NCBI GenBank assembly: GCA_963706835.1
Contig: CAVPOB010000040.1
Span: 1-64,000 of the forward strand
DNA from: CAVXYG01 sp963706835
Lineage (GTDB): Bacteria; Actinomycetota; Actinomycetes; S36-B12; GCA-2699445
Length of the DNA stretch: 64,000 nt
Direction: 5' to 3'
The position numbers were made by a program, and so were the translations under genes. The notes under the pieces were generated by a model. It was not told the DNA's origin. It ran no database searches and worked only from the letters and a program-made list of their open reading frames with translations. Positions 34,842-46,235 of the stretch are shown here, in pieces. How positions within the stretch are numbered: position 1 is the first letter of the stretch; each line of letters opens with the position of its first letter.

Positions 34842-36266
34842 TCACACCCCGCCGCTGACCCCCACCATGTGCACCCGCATGCCATTGGTGGTGCCCGGCA
34901 CACCCGGCGGCACGCCGGCGATGATGATGACCTTGTCGCCGGGCTGCACGCGGCCCAGTGCCAACAGGGCGGTATCGACCTGCTGGACCATGTCATCGGT
35001 GTGCTTGACGCCAGGCACGAGGAACGTCTCCATCCCCCACACCACCGACAGCACGCTGCGCACCAGCGGATTCTGCGTGAATGCCAGCAGGGGCATCTCC
35101 GGCCGGTGCCGGGCGATCATGCGAGCGCTGGCACCGGTCTCGGTGAAAGCGATGATGTACTTGGCCCCCACCCCGCGCGCGACATCGACGGCCGCCCGGG
35201 TCACGGCGCGCGCCGTCGACCCCTGGGGCTCCCAGTCCAGCGGCGGCAGCTTGTCCAGAGCCTCTTCCTCGACGTGCACGACGATGCGCGCCATGGTGTT
35301 CACGACGTTGGGCGGATCGACACCCACGCTGGTCTCGCCCGACAGCATCACTGCGTCGGCTCCGTCGAGGACGGCATTGGCCACGTCGCTTGCCTCGGCG
35401 CGGGTGGGCCGACTCGCCGAGATCATCGATTCCAGCATCTGGGTGGCCACGATGACCGGCCGACCGAATCGTCGGCACAGGTGGATGGCCCTCTTCTGCA
35501 CCAGCGGCACGTGCTCCAGCGGGAGTTCGACGCCCAGATCGCCGCGGGCGACCATGATCCCGTCGAACGCCATGACGATCTCCTCGAGGTTGTGCACCGC
35601 CTGCGGCTTCTCGATCTTGGCGAAGACCGGCAGCCGGTGGCCCTCTTCGTCCATGATCCGGCGGACATCGTCGGCGTCCTTGGCGTTGCGCACGAAGGAC
35701 AGCGCGATCATGTCGCAGCCGGTCCGCAGCGCCCACCGCAGATCCTCGGCGTCCTTCTCCGACAGGGCCGGGACGTTGACCGCCACACCCGGCAGGTTGA
35801 TGCCCTTGGAGTTGGAGACCTGACCACCCTCAACGGTCTCCAGGTGCACGCGATCGCCCTCGACCGAACGGACCCGCATCGAAATCTTGCCGTCGTCGAT
35901 GAGCAACTGGTCGCCCGGGTGCACGTCGGTCGGCAGCGCCTTGTGGGTCGTCGAGCAGATCTCCTGGTTGCCCGGCACGTCCTCGGTGGTGATGGTGAAG
36001 GGGTCGCCCGGGTTGAGCATGATGGGCCCGTTCTCGAAGGTGCCCAGTCGGATCTTGGGACCCTGCAGATCGGCCAGCACGCCGACCCCGCGACCCACCT
36101 GGTCGCTGGCCCGCCGGACGTTGAAGTAGCGCTGGGCGTGTTCGGCATAACTGCCGTGGGACATGTTCATCCGGGCCACGTCCATCCCGGCTTCGACCAG
36201 GGAGCGCACCTGCTCCAGTGATTCCGATGCCGGGCCCAGGGTGCACACGATCTTTGCGCGACGCAT
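34842..36266 (-). CDS. pyk: Pyruvate kinase
   Basis: 474 residues, intact. KIVCTLGPAS, VARMNMSHGS, LQGPKIRLG, FAKIEKPQAVHNLEEI, MVARGDLGVELPLE and VATQMLESMI are all present. The C-terminal allosteric domain (KYIIAFTETGASARMIARHRP) is complete. It makes pyruvate and ATP from PEP and ADP. TAGGGT lies 6 nt before ATG 36266, so the mRNA is probably leaderless. It is convergent with bldD. Confidence 0.96.
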   Translation of the reverse strand: MRRAKIVCTLGPASESLEQVRSLVEAGMDVARMNMSHGSYAEHAQRYFNVRRASDQVGRGVGVLADLQGPKIRLGTFENGPIMLNPGDPFTITTEDVPGNQEICSTTHKALPTDVHPGDQLLIDDGKISMRVRSVEGDRVHLETVEGGQVSNSKGINLPGVAVNVPALSEKDAEDLRWALRTGCDMIALSFVRNAKDADDVRRIMDEEGHRLPVFAKIEKPQAVHNLEEIVMAFDGIMVARGDLGVELPLEHVPLVQKRAIHLCRRFGRPVIVATQMLESMISASRPTRAEASDVANAVLDGADAVMLSGETSVGVDPPNVVNTMARIVVHVEEEALDKLPPLDWEPQGSTARAVTRAAVDVARGVGAKYIIAFTETGASARMIARHRPEMPLLAFTQNPLVRSVLSVVWGMETFLVPGVKHTDDMVQQVDTALLALGRVQPGDKVIIIAGVPPGVPGTTNGMRVHMVGVSGGV

Positions 36267-36272
36267 GGCTCG

Positions 36273-36278
36273 ACCCTA
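36273..36278 (-). promoter_or_regulatory. -10 box of leaderless pyk transcript
   Basis: TAGGGT on the minus strand is 6 nt from the pyk ATG. No Shine-Dalgarno is present between them. Confidence 0.55.
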
Positions 36279-36288
36279 GTGGCCGATT

Positions 36289-36328
36289 GGCAGGTACGCA
36301 TCACGAATGGCAGGTAGGCATCACGAAT
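36289..36328. repeat. Tandem 20-bp repeat upstream of pyk
   Basis: GGCAGGTA(C/G)GCATCACGAAT occurs twice in a row with a single mismatch. It sits 11 bp upstream of the proposed pyk -10 box, where activator or repressor sites would be expected. The matching regulator is unknown. Confidence 0.6.
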
Positions 36329-36407
36329 GAGGAGCAGAACGGCGGTATGCCCACAGAGCGTGAGCACGAGGCGCCGTGAGCCGCACTCGTCTGCTGATCA
36401 GGAACGC

Positions 36408-36452
36408 AAACCGCTGCTCCCGACCGACCGGAGGGGCCGGGAACAGCGGTTT
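36408..36452. terminator. Strong hairpin between gltD and pyk
   Basis: AAACCGCTGCTCCCG (36408-36422) and CGGGAACAGCGGTTT (36438-36452) pair over 15 bp with one G-T type mismatch and a 15-nt loop. It lies between the gltD stop and the pyk promoter and probably terminates the gltBD transcript. The A/T ends make it usable in both directions. The remaining bases 36453-36530 show nothing else. Confidence 0.7.
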
Positions 36453-36530
36453 CCGTGTGTGTCCGATATGCGGTAGGGCTGCCGGTTGCGCAGCGTCACC
36501 TCCGCCCCGCGACCAGCGGCCCAAACGGCC

Positions 36531-37990
36531 TCAAACGCCGATTGGTCGCGCCGTCGGCGGGATCGGTGCCGGCAGGTTCGTGCTCCCCGTGAGGTAGGCG
36601 TCGACCGCCGCGGCGGCCGCACGGCCCTCGGCGATCGCCCAGACGATCAGCGACTGCCCCCGACCAGCATCGCCGGCGACGAAGACCCCGTCCACGTTGG
36701 TGGCGTAGTCGCGAGTCGCGGGCGATGTTGCCGCGGGCGTCGAGGTCCACGCCCAGCTGCGATCGACCCACGGGCTGCTCTCGACGCCCGTGAATCCCAT
36801 GGCCAGGAAGACCAGGTCGGCCGGGATCTCCGCTCGCTGCCCGGGACCGGGGCGAACCGGCCGTCGACCATCTCGACGTCCACCAGCCGCAGCGCCCGCA
36901 CCCGGCCGTCGTCGTCGGCGAGGAACTCCTCGGTGCTCACCGCGTAGACCCGCTCCCCTGCCTCTTCGTGGGCGCTGGAGACCCGGTAGGTCATCGGATA
37001 GGTCGGCCAGGGCTGCTTCGCCGGGCGCTCCTGCGGCGGGCGCGGCATGATCTCCAGCTGCGTGATCGACGCCGCGCCCTGGCGGGTCGCGGTGCCGAGG
37101 CAGTCCGCCCCGGTGTCACCGCCGCCGATGATCACCACGTGCTTGCCGGCGGCGTCGATCGGGGTGTGGTCCAGGTCGCCCTCGCACACCCGGTTGGCGT
37201 AGGGCAGGTACTCCATCGCCTGGTGGATCCCCTGCCAGCTCACGGCCGGGCACCGGCAGATCGCGCGGCTGCGTCGCGCCGACGGCGAGGACGACCGCGT
37301 CGTAGCGCTTGCGCAACTCGTCGGCGCTCAGGTGGTAGCCGATCTCGGTGTTGGGCCGGAATCGCACGCCCTCGGCCTCCATCTGCGCCAGGCGACGATC
37401 CAGGTGCCGCTTCTCCATCTTGAACTCGGGGATGCCGTAGCGCAGCAGGCCGCCGATCCGGTCGTCGCGCTCGAAGACGGCCACGGTGTGGCCGGCGCGC
37501 GCCAACTGCTGGGCGGCGGCGAGTCCGGCTGGGCCGGAGCCGACGACGGCCACGGTGTAGCCCGGTCAGCCGGGCGGGCACCTGCGGCGAGACCCAGCCC
37601 TCCTCCCAGGCCCGGTCGATGATCTCGACCTCGACCTGCTTGATGGTCACCGGGTCCTGGTTGATCCCCAGGACGCAGGACGTCTCGCAGGGCGCCGGGC
37701 ACAACCGACCGGTGAACTCGGGGAAGTTGTTGGTGGCGTGCAGCCGCTCGATCGCCGCACGCCAGTCGTCGCGCCAGACCAGGTCGTTCCACTCCGGGAT
37801 CAGGTTGCCCAGCGGGCAGCCCTGGTGGCAGAACGGGATGCCGCAGTCCATGCATCGGCCGGCCTGGGTCTGCAGTCGGTCGCCCGGGAAGTCGTTGTAG
37901 ACCTCTCGCCAGTCCTGGATGCGGACATCGACCGGACGCCGGGCGGGCAGTCTCGCGGCCGGCCTTCAGGAATCCGCGGGGATCAGCCAT
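36531..37990 (-). CDS. gltD: Glutamate synthase small subunit (about five frameshifts)
   Basis: About 486 residues. The N-terminal cysteine motifs RCMDCGIPFCHQGCPLGN and CPAPCETSCVLG bind [4Fe-4S] clusters. VVGSGPAGLAAAQQLARAG binds FAD and VVIIGGGDTGADCLGTATRQG binds NADPH. It passes electrons to GltB. Breaks near 37950, 37563, 37240, 36838 and 36721 are each fixed by one base. ATG 37990 lies 71 nt after gltB. Confidence 0.94.
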
Positions 37991-38061
37991 GGCTCGTCTC
38001 CTTGCGATGATGGGAACGGGAGGGGCGCTGGTCGCCGATGCCCCTGGCGGCGGTCGTTCGG

Positions 38062-41000
38062 TCAGGCACGCGCGGCCTCCATGACGGCCTCGATGGGATC
38101 GCGGCCCTCCAGCTCGGCCTGCGCCTGCGCCTGCAGGACGCGCTTGTAGTCCTGCGGCATGATCTTGCTGAAGCGGGCCAGCGCTGCGTCCGGGTCGGCC
38201 AGCAGCGCAGCGGCCACGGCGGACTCCGTCTCCTCGTGGTGGCGCCGGATCCGATCCAGGACGAACTCCCGGTCGGTGCTCGTCGAGCTCCTCGACCTGC
38301 ACCATCTCGGTGTTGACGCGGTCCCGGGCGCAGATCCAGCACGTAGGCGATCCCGCCGGACATGCCCGCGGCCATGTTGCGTCCGGTCTCGCCCAGGATG
38401 ACCACGCGGCCGCCGGTCATGTACTCGCAGGCGTGGTCGCCGACACCCTCGACGACGGCGACGACGCCGGAGTTGCGCACGCAGAACCGCTCGCCCACCT
38501 TGCCGCGCAGGAAGACCTCGCCCGCGGTGGCGCCGTAGCAGATGACGTTGCCGGCGATGATGTTGTCCTCGGCCACCAGGACCGCCGCAGCGGTCCGGCC
38601 GCACGACCAGCCGACCACCGGACAGCCCCTTGCCGAGGTAGTCGTTGGCGTCGCCCTCCAGCCGCATCGTGATCCCGGCCGGGACGAAAGCGCCGAACGA
38701 CTGGCCGGCCGAGCCGACCAGCGTCAGGTCGATCGTCCCGTCGGGCAGGCCCTGCGCATGACGGCGCGTGACCTCCGAGCCCAGCATCGTGCCCGACCGT
38801 GCGGTTCACGTTGCGGATGCCGACCTGGGCCCGCACCGGTTCGCCGCGGTCCAGCGCCGGCCGGCAGATCTCGATGAGTTCGTTGTCCAGCGCCTTGTCC
38901 AGCCCGTGGTCCTGGGGCACCAGGCAGCGGCGCGGGTGATCGATCTGCGGCACGTGCAGGATCGGGGTCAGGTCCAGGCCGCTGGCCTTCCAGTGATCGA
39001 CGGCCTTGCGGGTGTCCAGCATCTCGGCGTGGCCGATCGCCTCATCCAGGGAGCGGAAGCCGAGGGCCGCCAGGTACTCGCGCACCTCCTCGGCGACGAA
39101 CTCGAAGTAGTTCTGCACGTACTCGGCCTGGCCGGCGAAGCGCTCCCGCAGGACCGGGTTCTGGGTGGCGATGCCGACCGGGCAGGTGTCGAGGTGGCAG
39201 ACCCGCATCATGATGCAGCCCATGACCACCAGCGGAGCGGTGGCGAAGCCGTACTCCTCGGCACCCAGCAGCGCGGCGATCACCACGTCGCGACCGGTCT
39301 TCATCTGGCCGTCGGTCTGCACCACGACGCGGTCGCGCAACCGGTTCAGCAAGCAGCGTCTGCTGGGTCTCGGCCAGGCCGAGCTCCCACGGCGCGCCGG
39401 CGTGCTTCAGCGAGGTCAGCGGACTGGCCCCGGTGCCGCCGTCGTGGCCGGAGATGAGGATGACGTCGGCGTGGGCCTTCGACACGCCCGCCGCGACCGT
39501 GCCGACCCCGACCTCAGCGACCAGCTTCACGTGGATCCGTGCATGCTTGTTGGCGTTCTTCAGGTCGTGGATCAGCTGGGCCAGATCCTCGATGGAGTAG
39601 ATGTCGTGGTGCGGCGGTGGGCTGATCAGCCCCACACCGGGCGTGGAGTGCCGGGTCTTGGCGACCCACGGGTACACCTTGTGCCCGGGCAGCTGGCCGC
39701 CCTCGCCGGGCTTGGCCCCCTGCGCCATCTTGATCTGGATGTCGTCGGAGTTGACCAGGTACTGGCTGGTCACGCCGAAGCGGCCGGAGGCGACCTGCTT
39801 GATGGCCGAACGCTTGGAGTCGCCGTTGGGCAGCGGGGTGAAGCGCTCCGGATCCTCGCCGCCCTCGCCGGTGTTCGACTTGCCGCCGAGACGGTTCATC
39901 GCGATGGCCAGCGTCTCGTGCGCCTCGGCGGAGATGGAGCCGTAGGACATGGCGCCGGTGGAGAAGCGCTTGACGATCTCGCTGACGGGCTCGACCTCCT
40001 CGATCGGGCACCGGCGGTCGCACCCCTTCGGCGAAGGCGAACAGGCCGCGCAGCGTCATCAGCCGCGGCGATTCTGGTCGTCCACCTGTGGGTGTAGTCG
40101 CGGAAGATGTCGAACTGCTTGGTGCGCGTGGAGTGCTGCAGTTTGAAGACCGTCTCCGGATCGAACAGGTGCGGCTCGCCCTCGCGCCGCCACTGGTACT
40201 CGCCGCCGACCACCAGTCGCCGGTGGGCCGGGCTGATGCCGCTGGGCGGATAGGCCACCGCGTGGCGCTGCGCCACCTCCTCGGCCAGCACGTCGAGCCC
40301 GACACCGCCGAGCTTGCTCGTGGTGCCGGTGAAGTAGCGGTCGATGACTTCCTGCGACAGCCCGATCGCTTCGAAGATCTGCGCACCGCAGTACGAGGCG
40401 ACGGTGGAGACGCCCATCTTGGACATCACCTTCAGCACGCCCTTGCCGAGCGCCTTGACCAGGTTGCGGACCGCCTTCTCCGGCGCGACGTCGCCGAGCC
40501 TGCCGGCCCGGGCCAGGTTCTCCACCGTCTCCATGGCCAGGTACGGGTTGACCGCCGCGGCGCCGTAGCCGATGAGCAGGGCGACGTGGTGCACCTCGCG
40601 CACGTCGCCGGCCTCCACGATGATGCCGACCATGGTCCGGGTCTTCTCCCGGACCAGGTGGTGGTGCACCGCCGACGGTGAGCAGCAGCGAAGGGATCGG
40701 CGGCGTTCTCGGCGTCGCCGTCGCGCTGGGACAGGATGATGAACCGCTTGCCCTGGCGGATGAGGGCGTCGACCTCGTTGCAGATGGCGTCGATCGCGCC
40801 GACGCAGCGCCTCGCCCGCCGCCGTGCACCGGGTAGAGGCCGCTGCACCCGGGCGGCCGACAGCCCGGGCAGGTCGCCGTCGTCGTTGATGTGCAGCGAG
40901 CTTGGCCAGCTCGTCGTTGTCGATGACCGGGAAGGGCAGCCGGACCTGCCGGCACTGCTCGGGCTCGGTCTCCAGCAGGTTGCCCTCGGGGCCGATGTAG

Positions 41001-42597
41001 GTCCCCAGCGAGGTGACGATCTCTTCCCGGATCGCGTCCAGCGGCGGGTTGGTGACCTGGGCGAACAGTTGGCTGAAGTAGTCGAAGATGTTGCGCGGCC
41101 GGTCGGAGATCGCCGCGATGGGCGTGTCGGTGCCCATCGAGCCGATCGGCTCCATGCCGTTCTTGGCCATCGGCGACAGCAGGATCCGCAACTCCTCCTC
41201 GGTGTAGCCGAAGGACTGCTGGCGGCGCAGCACCGACTCCCGGGAGTACACGATGTGCTCGCGCTCGGGCAGGTCGTCCAGGTGGATGACGCCGTTGGCC
41301 AGCCACTCGCCGTAGGGGTGCTCGGCGGCCAGCGAGGCCTTGATCTCATCGTCCTCCAGGATGCGGCCCTGCGCGGTGTCCACCAGGAACATGCGGCCCG
41401 GCTGCAGCCGGCCCTTGCGCACGACCGCTGGCCGGGTCGATGTCGAGCACGCCGGCCTCCGAGCCCAGGACGACCAGGCCGTCGTCGGTGACCCAGAAGC
41501 GGCCCGGACGCAGGCCGTTGCGGTCCAGCACGGCGCCGATGACGGTGCCGTCGGTGAAGGACACGTTGGCCGGGCCGTCCCACGGCTCCATGACGTGGCG
41601 TGGAACTCGTAGAACGCCCGCCGGTCCGGGTCCATCTCGGTGTGGTTCTCCCACGCCTCCGGGATCATCATGAGCACCGCGTGCGGCAGGCTGCGCCCGC
41701 CGAGGTGCAGCAGTTCCAGCACCTCGTCGAAGGACGCGGAGTCCGAGGCGCCGGGGGTGCAGATCGGGTAGAGCCGGGACAGGTCGCCGGGGATCAGGTC
41801 GGAGGTCAGCATCGCCTCGCGGGCCCGCATCCAGTTGCGGTTGCCCATCACGGTGTTGATCTCGCCGTTGTGGGCGATCATCCGGTACGGGTGCGCCAGC
41901 GGCCAGGAGGGGAAGGTGTTGGTCGAGAACCGCGAGTGCACCAGGCCGATCGCCGAGACGACGCGCTCGTCGGACAGGTCCGGGAAGAACGGCTCCAACT
42001 GGCCGGTCGTCAGCATCCCCTTGTAGACGAGGGTGCGGCTGCTCAAGCGAGGGGAAGTAGACGTCGGCCTCGCGCTCGGCGCGCTTGCGCAGCGCGAAGG
42101 CGAGCCGGTCCAGGGCGAGGCCGGAGGTGCCCGGCCCGGCGCCGTGACGAACAACTGCTGGAAGTCCGGCATCACGGCGGCGGCGGTCGAACCCGACCAG
42201 TTCGGCGCGGTGCGGCACGTCGCGCCATCCCAGCACGGTGAGCCCCTCGTCGGCCGCGATCGCCTCGATGGCGCCTCCGGACCGCGCCTGCGCGGCATCC
42301 TCGCGCGGCAGGAACGCGGTGCCGACGGCGTACTCGCCCTGCGGCCGGCAGCTCGAAGTCGACCACGGCCCGCAGGAACTCGTCGGGGACCTGCAGCAGG
42401 ATGCCGGCGCCGTCACCGCTGTCCGGCTCGGCGCCGGAGGCCCCGCGGTGCTCCAGGTTCGTCAGCGCGGTGATGGCCAGCTCGACGATGCGGTGGCTGC
42501 GCTCCCCCGACATCTGGGCGACGAATGCCACACCGCACGCGTCGTGCTCGTAGCGGGGGTCGTACAGCCCAGTGGGCGCTGGCGTGGCTGAGAACAT
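38062..42597 (-). CDS. gltB: Glutamate synthase large subunit (about fifteen frameshifts)
   Basis: About 1,510 residues. After a propeptide, ACGVAFVAQ supplies the N-terminal nucleophile Cys of the class II amidotransferase domain. The FMN domain has MSYGSISAEAHETLAIAMN and KSNTGEGGEDPER. CIMMRVCHLDTCPVGIA holds the [3Fe-4S] cysteines. The C-terminal beta-helix ends with GGRVVILGETGRNMAAGMSGG. It makes glutamate from glutamine and 2-oxoglutarate. Frameshifts occur among others near 42345, 42145, 41603, 41432, 40903, 40678, 40015, 39350, 38793 and 38278. ATG 42597 has a GGAGG Shine-Dalgarno. Confidence 0.95.
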
Positions 42598-42749
42598 GGA
42601 CGGTCCTCCGGAGAAAGGGGCGCGGAGACCGCAAGAGATCGGGATCGACCGCGCGCAACAGCTGAGGCGTGGCGGGACGACACTGGCCCGTCGCGCCATG
42701 ATAGGCGATGGCGCCAGCGCCGCAAAGATCGCGGTCACGGCTGCAGCCG

Positions 42750-43541
42750 CTACCGCGCCTCCGCCAGGAAGCGCAACCGGCAGTAGTCCACGTGCCATCC
42801 GCCGTCCGCCAGACCCGCTGCTGCGGCACGGCGGTTCACGCTGGCCGCCAGCGGGGAGGCCAGCTCGCCGGGGACCGCCGACCACACCCGGGCACGGAAA
42901 TGGCGGGTCCAGTCCGCGGCAGTCAGCCCGGCGGCCAGCGGCGTCGGCCGCTCGAACCACCGCAGTTCGCGCACCCGGAAGCCCGCGTCCTCCAGCCACT
43001 GCGCCTGTTCGCCCGGGGTCGGGAAGGTGTTGCCGACCAGCAGCGTCGGCGGCAGGCCGACATCGGACAGCGCGCCGCGCAGGGCGGCATCGATGGCCGC
43101 CACGTTGCCCGCTCCACCGAGCTCGGCGGCGAATCGGGCCCCGGGTCGCAGGACGCCGCGCACGGCACGCGCGGCCAGATCCCCGCGCGGCATCCAGTGC
43201 AGCGCCGCGTTGCTGAGGGCCGCATCGAACGGCGCGGACTCGCCCAGCGACGCCAGCGACATGCGCTGGGCATCGCCGACGACGAACCGCACGCCGGCGT
43301 GGTCGCTGCGGGCGGCTGTGACCATCTCCTCAGAGGCGTCCACGCCGACCACGCGGATGGCCCCCGCCCGCTGCAGGGCGGCCGTGAGGTGCCCGGTTCC
43401 GCAGCCGACGTCGAGGACCGATGCACCGATCAGCGGCCCGAGCAGGTCGATCAGCTCGCCGCCAAGGTCGGTGACGAAGCCGAAGCTGCGATCGTAGGCG
43501 CCCGGATCCCAGTCGTTGTTCGCCGCGACCGGCTCGATCAC
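42750..43541 (-). CDS. Class I SAM-dependent methyltransferase
   Basis: 263 residues, intact. LIGASVLDVGCGTGHLTAALQRAG is SAM motif I, VVGVDASEEMV motif II and FDAALSNAALHWM the post-motif region. The overall layout, including HWMPRGDLAARAVRGVLRPGARFAAELGG, resembles trans-aconitate 2-methyltransferase-like proteins. The substrate is not identifiable. GTG 43541 overlaps the lgt stop (GTGA), so it is translationally coupled to lgt. Confidence 0.8.
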   Translation of the reverse strand: MIEPVAANNDWDPGAYDRSFGFVTDLGGELIDLLGPLIGASVLDVGCGTGHLTAALQRAGAIRVVGVDASEEMVTAARSDHAGVRFVVGDAQRMSLASLGESAPFDAALSNAALHWMPRGDLAARAVRGVLRPGARFAAELGGAGNVAAIDAALRGALSDVGLPPTLLVGNTFPTPGEQAQWLEDAGFRVRELRWFERPTPLAAGLTAADWTRHFRARVWSAVPGELASPLAASVNRRAAAAGLADGGWHVDYCRLRFLAEAR

Positions 43542-44492
43542 GGGTCCCGGCCGCTGGGCGGGGCGCCGGAATCCGACTGCGCCGGTGCGGAGGCGTCGGC
43601 CGACCCCGTCGCCGCGGCGTCGTCGGCAGCATCTGCGGTCACCGGTGCCGGGGCATCCGGGTCCGGCTCGGTGTACGCCAACCGCCCCGGATGGCGCCGG
43701 GCGCTGATGATGATGTACACCACCGCGGCGATACCGACGATGATCGAGGTCCAGATGTTCAGCCGCAGGCCGAGCACCGTGTTCACCGTGTCGATGCGCA
43801 GCGCCTCGATCCACACCCGGCCCGAGCAGTACAGCGCGACGTAGAGGGCGAACAGGCGCCCGTACCCGATCCGCCAGCGACGGTCGGCCCACAGCAGCAC
43901 GAAGAAGACGCCGAAGTTCCACAGCGACTCGTACAGGAACGTGGCGTGGAACGTCTCGAACTCCTCGTAGCCCGGCGGCCGGTTTCCAGGATCGATCTCC
44001 ACCGCCCAGGGCAGGTCGGACGGCCGGCCGAACAGCTCCTGGTTGAGGTAGTTGCCCCATCGCCCGATGGCCTGCGCCAGGACCAGCGATGGCGCGACCG
44101 CATCGGCGAAGTGCGACAACGGGATGCCGCGCCGACGGCACGCGATGGCGCCGCCGAGGAACCCGCCGGCGACCGCTCCCCAGATCCCGAGGCCGCCGTT
44201 CCAGATCTGCACCGCGCCGACGATCCCAGAACCGCCGTCGGCGAAGTAGAGCTGCCAGTCGGTGACCACGTGGTAGAGCCGGGCGCCGATGATGCCGAAC
44301 GGGATCGCCCACAGGGCGACGTCGTAGACGGTCCCGGGTCGGCCGCCGCGCTGCTGCCAACGCCGGTTGGCCACGATCAGCCCGACGACCATGCCGAGCA
44401 GGATCATCAGCGCGTAGCCGCGCATCGGCACCGGTCCGAGGATCCACGTCCCCTGCTCCGGGGAGGGGATGCTGGCGCGGCAGCAGGATCAC
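43538..44492 (-). CDS. lgt: Prolipoprotein diacylglyceryl transferase (one frameshift)
   Basis: About 317 residues with seven or so membrane segments. AIGRWGNYLNQELFG is the Lgt signature with the essential Arg/Asn/Glu. YALMILLGMVVGLIVANRRW, ARLYHVVTDWQLYF and the C-terminal TM (IWTSIIVGIAAVVYIIISARR) fit. It transfers diacylglycerol to lipobox cysteines, which the lipoprotein at 22.9 kb would need. A hydrophilic Ala/Asp-rich tail follows. An extra G near 44460 splits the first 12 residues. GTG 44492 overlaps the upstream stop. Confidence 0.93.
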
Positions 44493-45304
44493 TGGGCCGC
44501 GCCTCCGTCGATCAGCTCGCTGCAGCTTGGCCGGATCGACGACGTCGGCGGTGTCGACCGGCTCGCCGTCGATGAGCACCGTGGGGGTCCCGCCGATGCC
44601 GTTGGTGTAGAACTCCTCGGTGGAGTTGGTGGTCCAGGGCAGGTAGACCCGGTCGGTGAAGCACTGGCTCGAAGGTCGTCAAGTCGTCCCCGGTGATGCC
44701 GACCTGCTCGGCAAAACCGATGAGCTGCTCGTCGGTCCAGCCGTCGCCCTCGCGCTCGGGCTGGTTGGCGAAGACCGTGGACTTGTAGACCTCGCCCTGC
44801 CCGGCGTCGACGGCGCACCCGTAGGCGGCGGCAGCACGGCGGGAGTGGTCGGTGGCCAGGCTGCGGTCCAGGAAGGTCGTCACGCGGGTGACCAGCAGGA
44901 TCTGACCATCGTCGGCGCGTTGCCGCAGGTCTGCGCCGACGGCCGCCTCGAAGGACCCGCAGGCCGGGCACTGGAAGTCCTCCCAGACCTCCAGCGTCGT
45001 GGCATCCGGGTCCGAGCCGTAGGGGATGCCGTAGGCGAGCTCGTCGCCGGACGGGAAGCCGCCGGCTCGGCACCGCAGCGCTGGGGTCGACGACTGCGCC
45101 GGACTCCTGCTTGGTCTGGTTGGAGAAGATCAGGGCACCGCCGACGATGCCGCCCACCACGAGGAGGACCACCGCGGCGATGGCGATGTTGATCGTGCGC
45201 TGCCGGCGCTTCTCCGCGGCTTCCGCGGCCGCGCGAGCCGCGGCGGACTTCTCCCGGGCCGTCTTGGCCGAACTTGTCGGCTTCGGCTTGCTCTTGTTGC
45301 CCAC
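44489..45304 (-). CDS. Membrane-anchored DsbA-family thiol-disulfide protein (three frameshifts)
   Basis: About 271 residues. A Lys/Ala-rich cytoplasmic start (GNKSKPKPTSSAKTAREKS) is followed by one membrane helix (INIAIAAVVLLVVGGIVGGALIF). The extracytoplasmic thioredoxin-fold domain has EVWEDFQCPACGSFEAAVG, a CPAC redox motif, and GGTPTVLIDGEPV with the cis-Pro. It probably oxidises or isomerises disulfides outside the membrane. Breaks near 45067, 44668 and 44523 are one-base errors. It is coupled to lgt by a GTGA overlap. Confidence 0.88.
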   Translation of the reverse strand: MGNKSKPKPTSSAKTAREKSAAARAAAEAAEKRRQRTINIAIAAVVLLVVGGIVGGALIFSNQTKQESGAVVDPSAAVPSRRLPVRRRARLRHPLRLGPGCHDAGGLGGLPVPGLRVLRGGRRRRPAATRRRWSDPAGHPRDDLPGPQPGHRPLPPCCRRLRVRRRRRAGRGLQVHGLRQPARARGRRLDRRAAHRFCRAGRHHRGRLDDLRASASPTGSTCPGPPTPPRSSTPTASAGPPRCSSTASRSTPPTSSIRPSCSELIDGGAAQ

Positions 45305-45350
45305 TGGGTGCTCCCTCTCCCGTGCCCGCGGGATCGAATCCTGCCGTCCA

Positions 45351-46235
45351 TCATGCGGTGCCACCGCCTGCGCCCAAAACACTGTGCCCAGCGTGTCGGC
45401 CGGTCGCGGCGGGTCCCGACGCTACTGCGAGGCCCGTCCCCGCACTCCGGCCGCCAGCTCGGCTCGCCAGATCCGCCACACCGCGCGCCGCCTCGGCCGG
45501 GTGCGCCGCCTCCAGCACCCGGCGCACGAACGCCGAACCCACGATCACGCCGTCGGCGTAGCCGGCGACCTCTGCCGCCTGAGCGCCGGTCGACACCCCC
45601 AGGCCCTACGGCGATGGGCAGGCTGGTGTGCTGGCGCAGCCGCGCCACCAGGGTCTCGGCCCCGCGCTGGAGACCGACGGTCCGGGTGCCCGTGACGCCC
45701 ATGATGGATGCTGCATAGACGAAGCCACTGGAGGCTCGGCACACCGCCTCGAGCCGCTCCTCGGGGACTGACCGGCGCTGCCAGGAAGATCCGGTCGATG
45801 CCCGCGTCGTCGGTGGCCCGCGCCCAATCTGCGGCTTCCTCCACGGTCAGGTCGGGGGTGATGACGCCCACTCCGCCGCGCTGGGCCAGGGCCTTGGCGA
45901 AGCGCGTCAGCCCCGTACTGCTCGATCGGGTTCCAGTACGACATCACCACGATCGGTGCACCAGTGGTGGCGGCGCCGGCCACGACATCGAGGACGGCCT
46001 CGGTGGTGGCCCCGCCGGCCAGCGCGATCTCGGCCGCCCGCTGGATGACCGGCCCGTCCATCAGCGGATCGGAGTACGGCAGGCCCACCTCGACGATGTC
46101 GACCCCGTTCTCGACCATCGCCGCGATCAGGGACACCGAGTCCGGCACGCTGGGGAACCCGGCCGGCAGGTACCCGATCAGCGCTGCCCGGTCCTCTGCC
46201 TTGGCTGCAGCGAAGGTCTCATGCAGCAGACTCAC
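45351..46235 (-). CDS. trpA: Tryptophan synthase alpha chain (three frameshifts)
   Basis: About 294 residues, slightly longer than usual because of a C-terminal extension ending VLGAGGGTA. LIGYLPAGFPS, VDIVEVGLPYSDPLMDGPVIQRA with catalytic Glu/Asp, VVMSYWNPIEQYG and FVYAASIMGVTGTR are clear. It splits indole-glycerol phosphate and channels indole to TrpB. Frame breaks lie near 45915, 45772 and 45606. GTG 46235 follows the trpB stop without a gap. Confidence 0.93.

Noticed and set aside
40059..41306. Separate proteins within the gltB region
   Set aside because: They are out-of-frame translations or fragments of gltB produced by the frameshifts.
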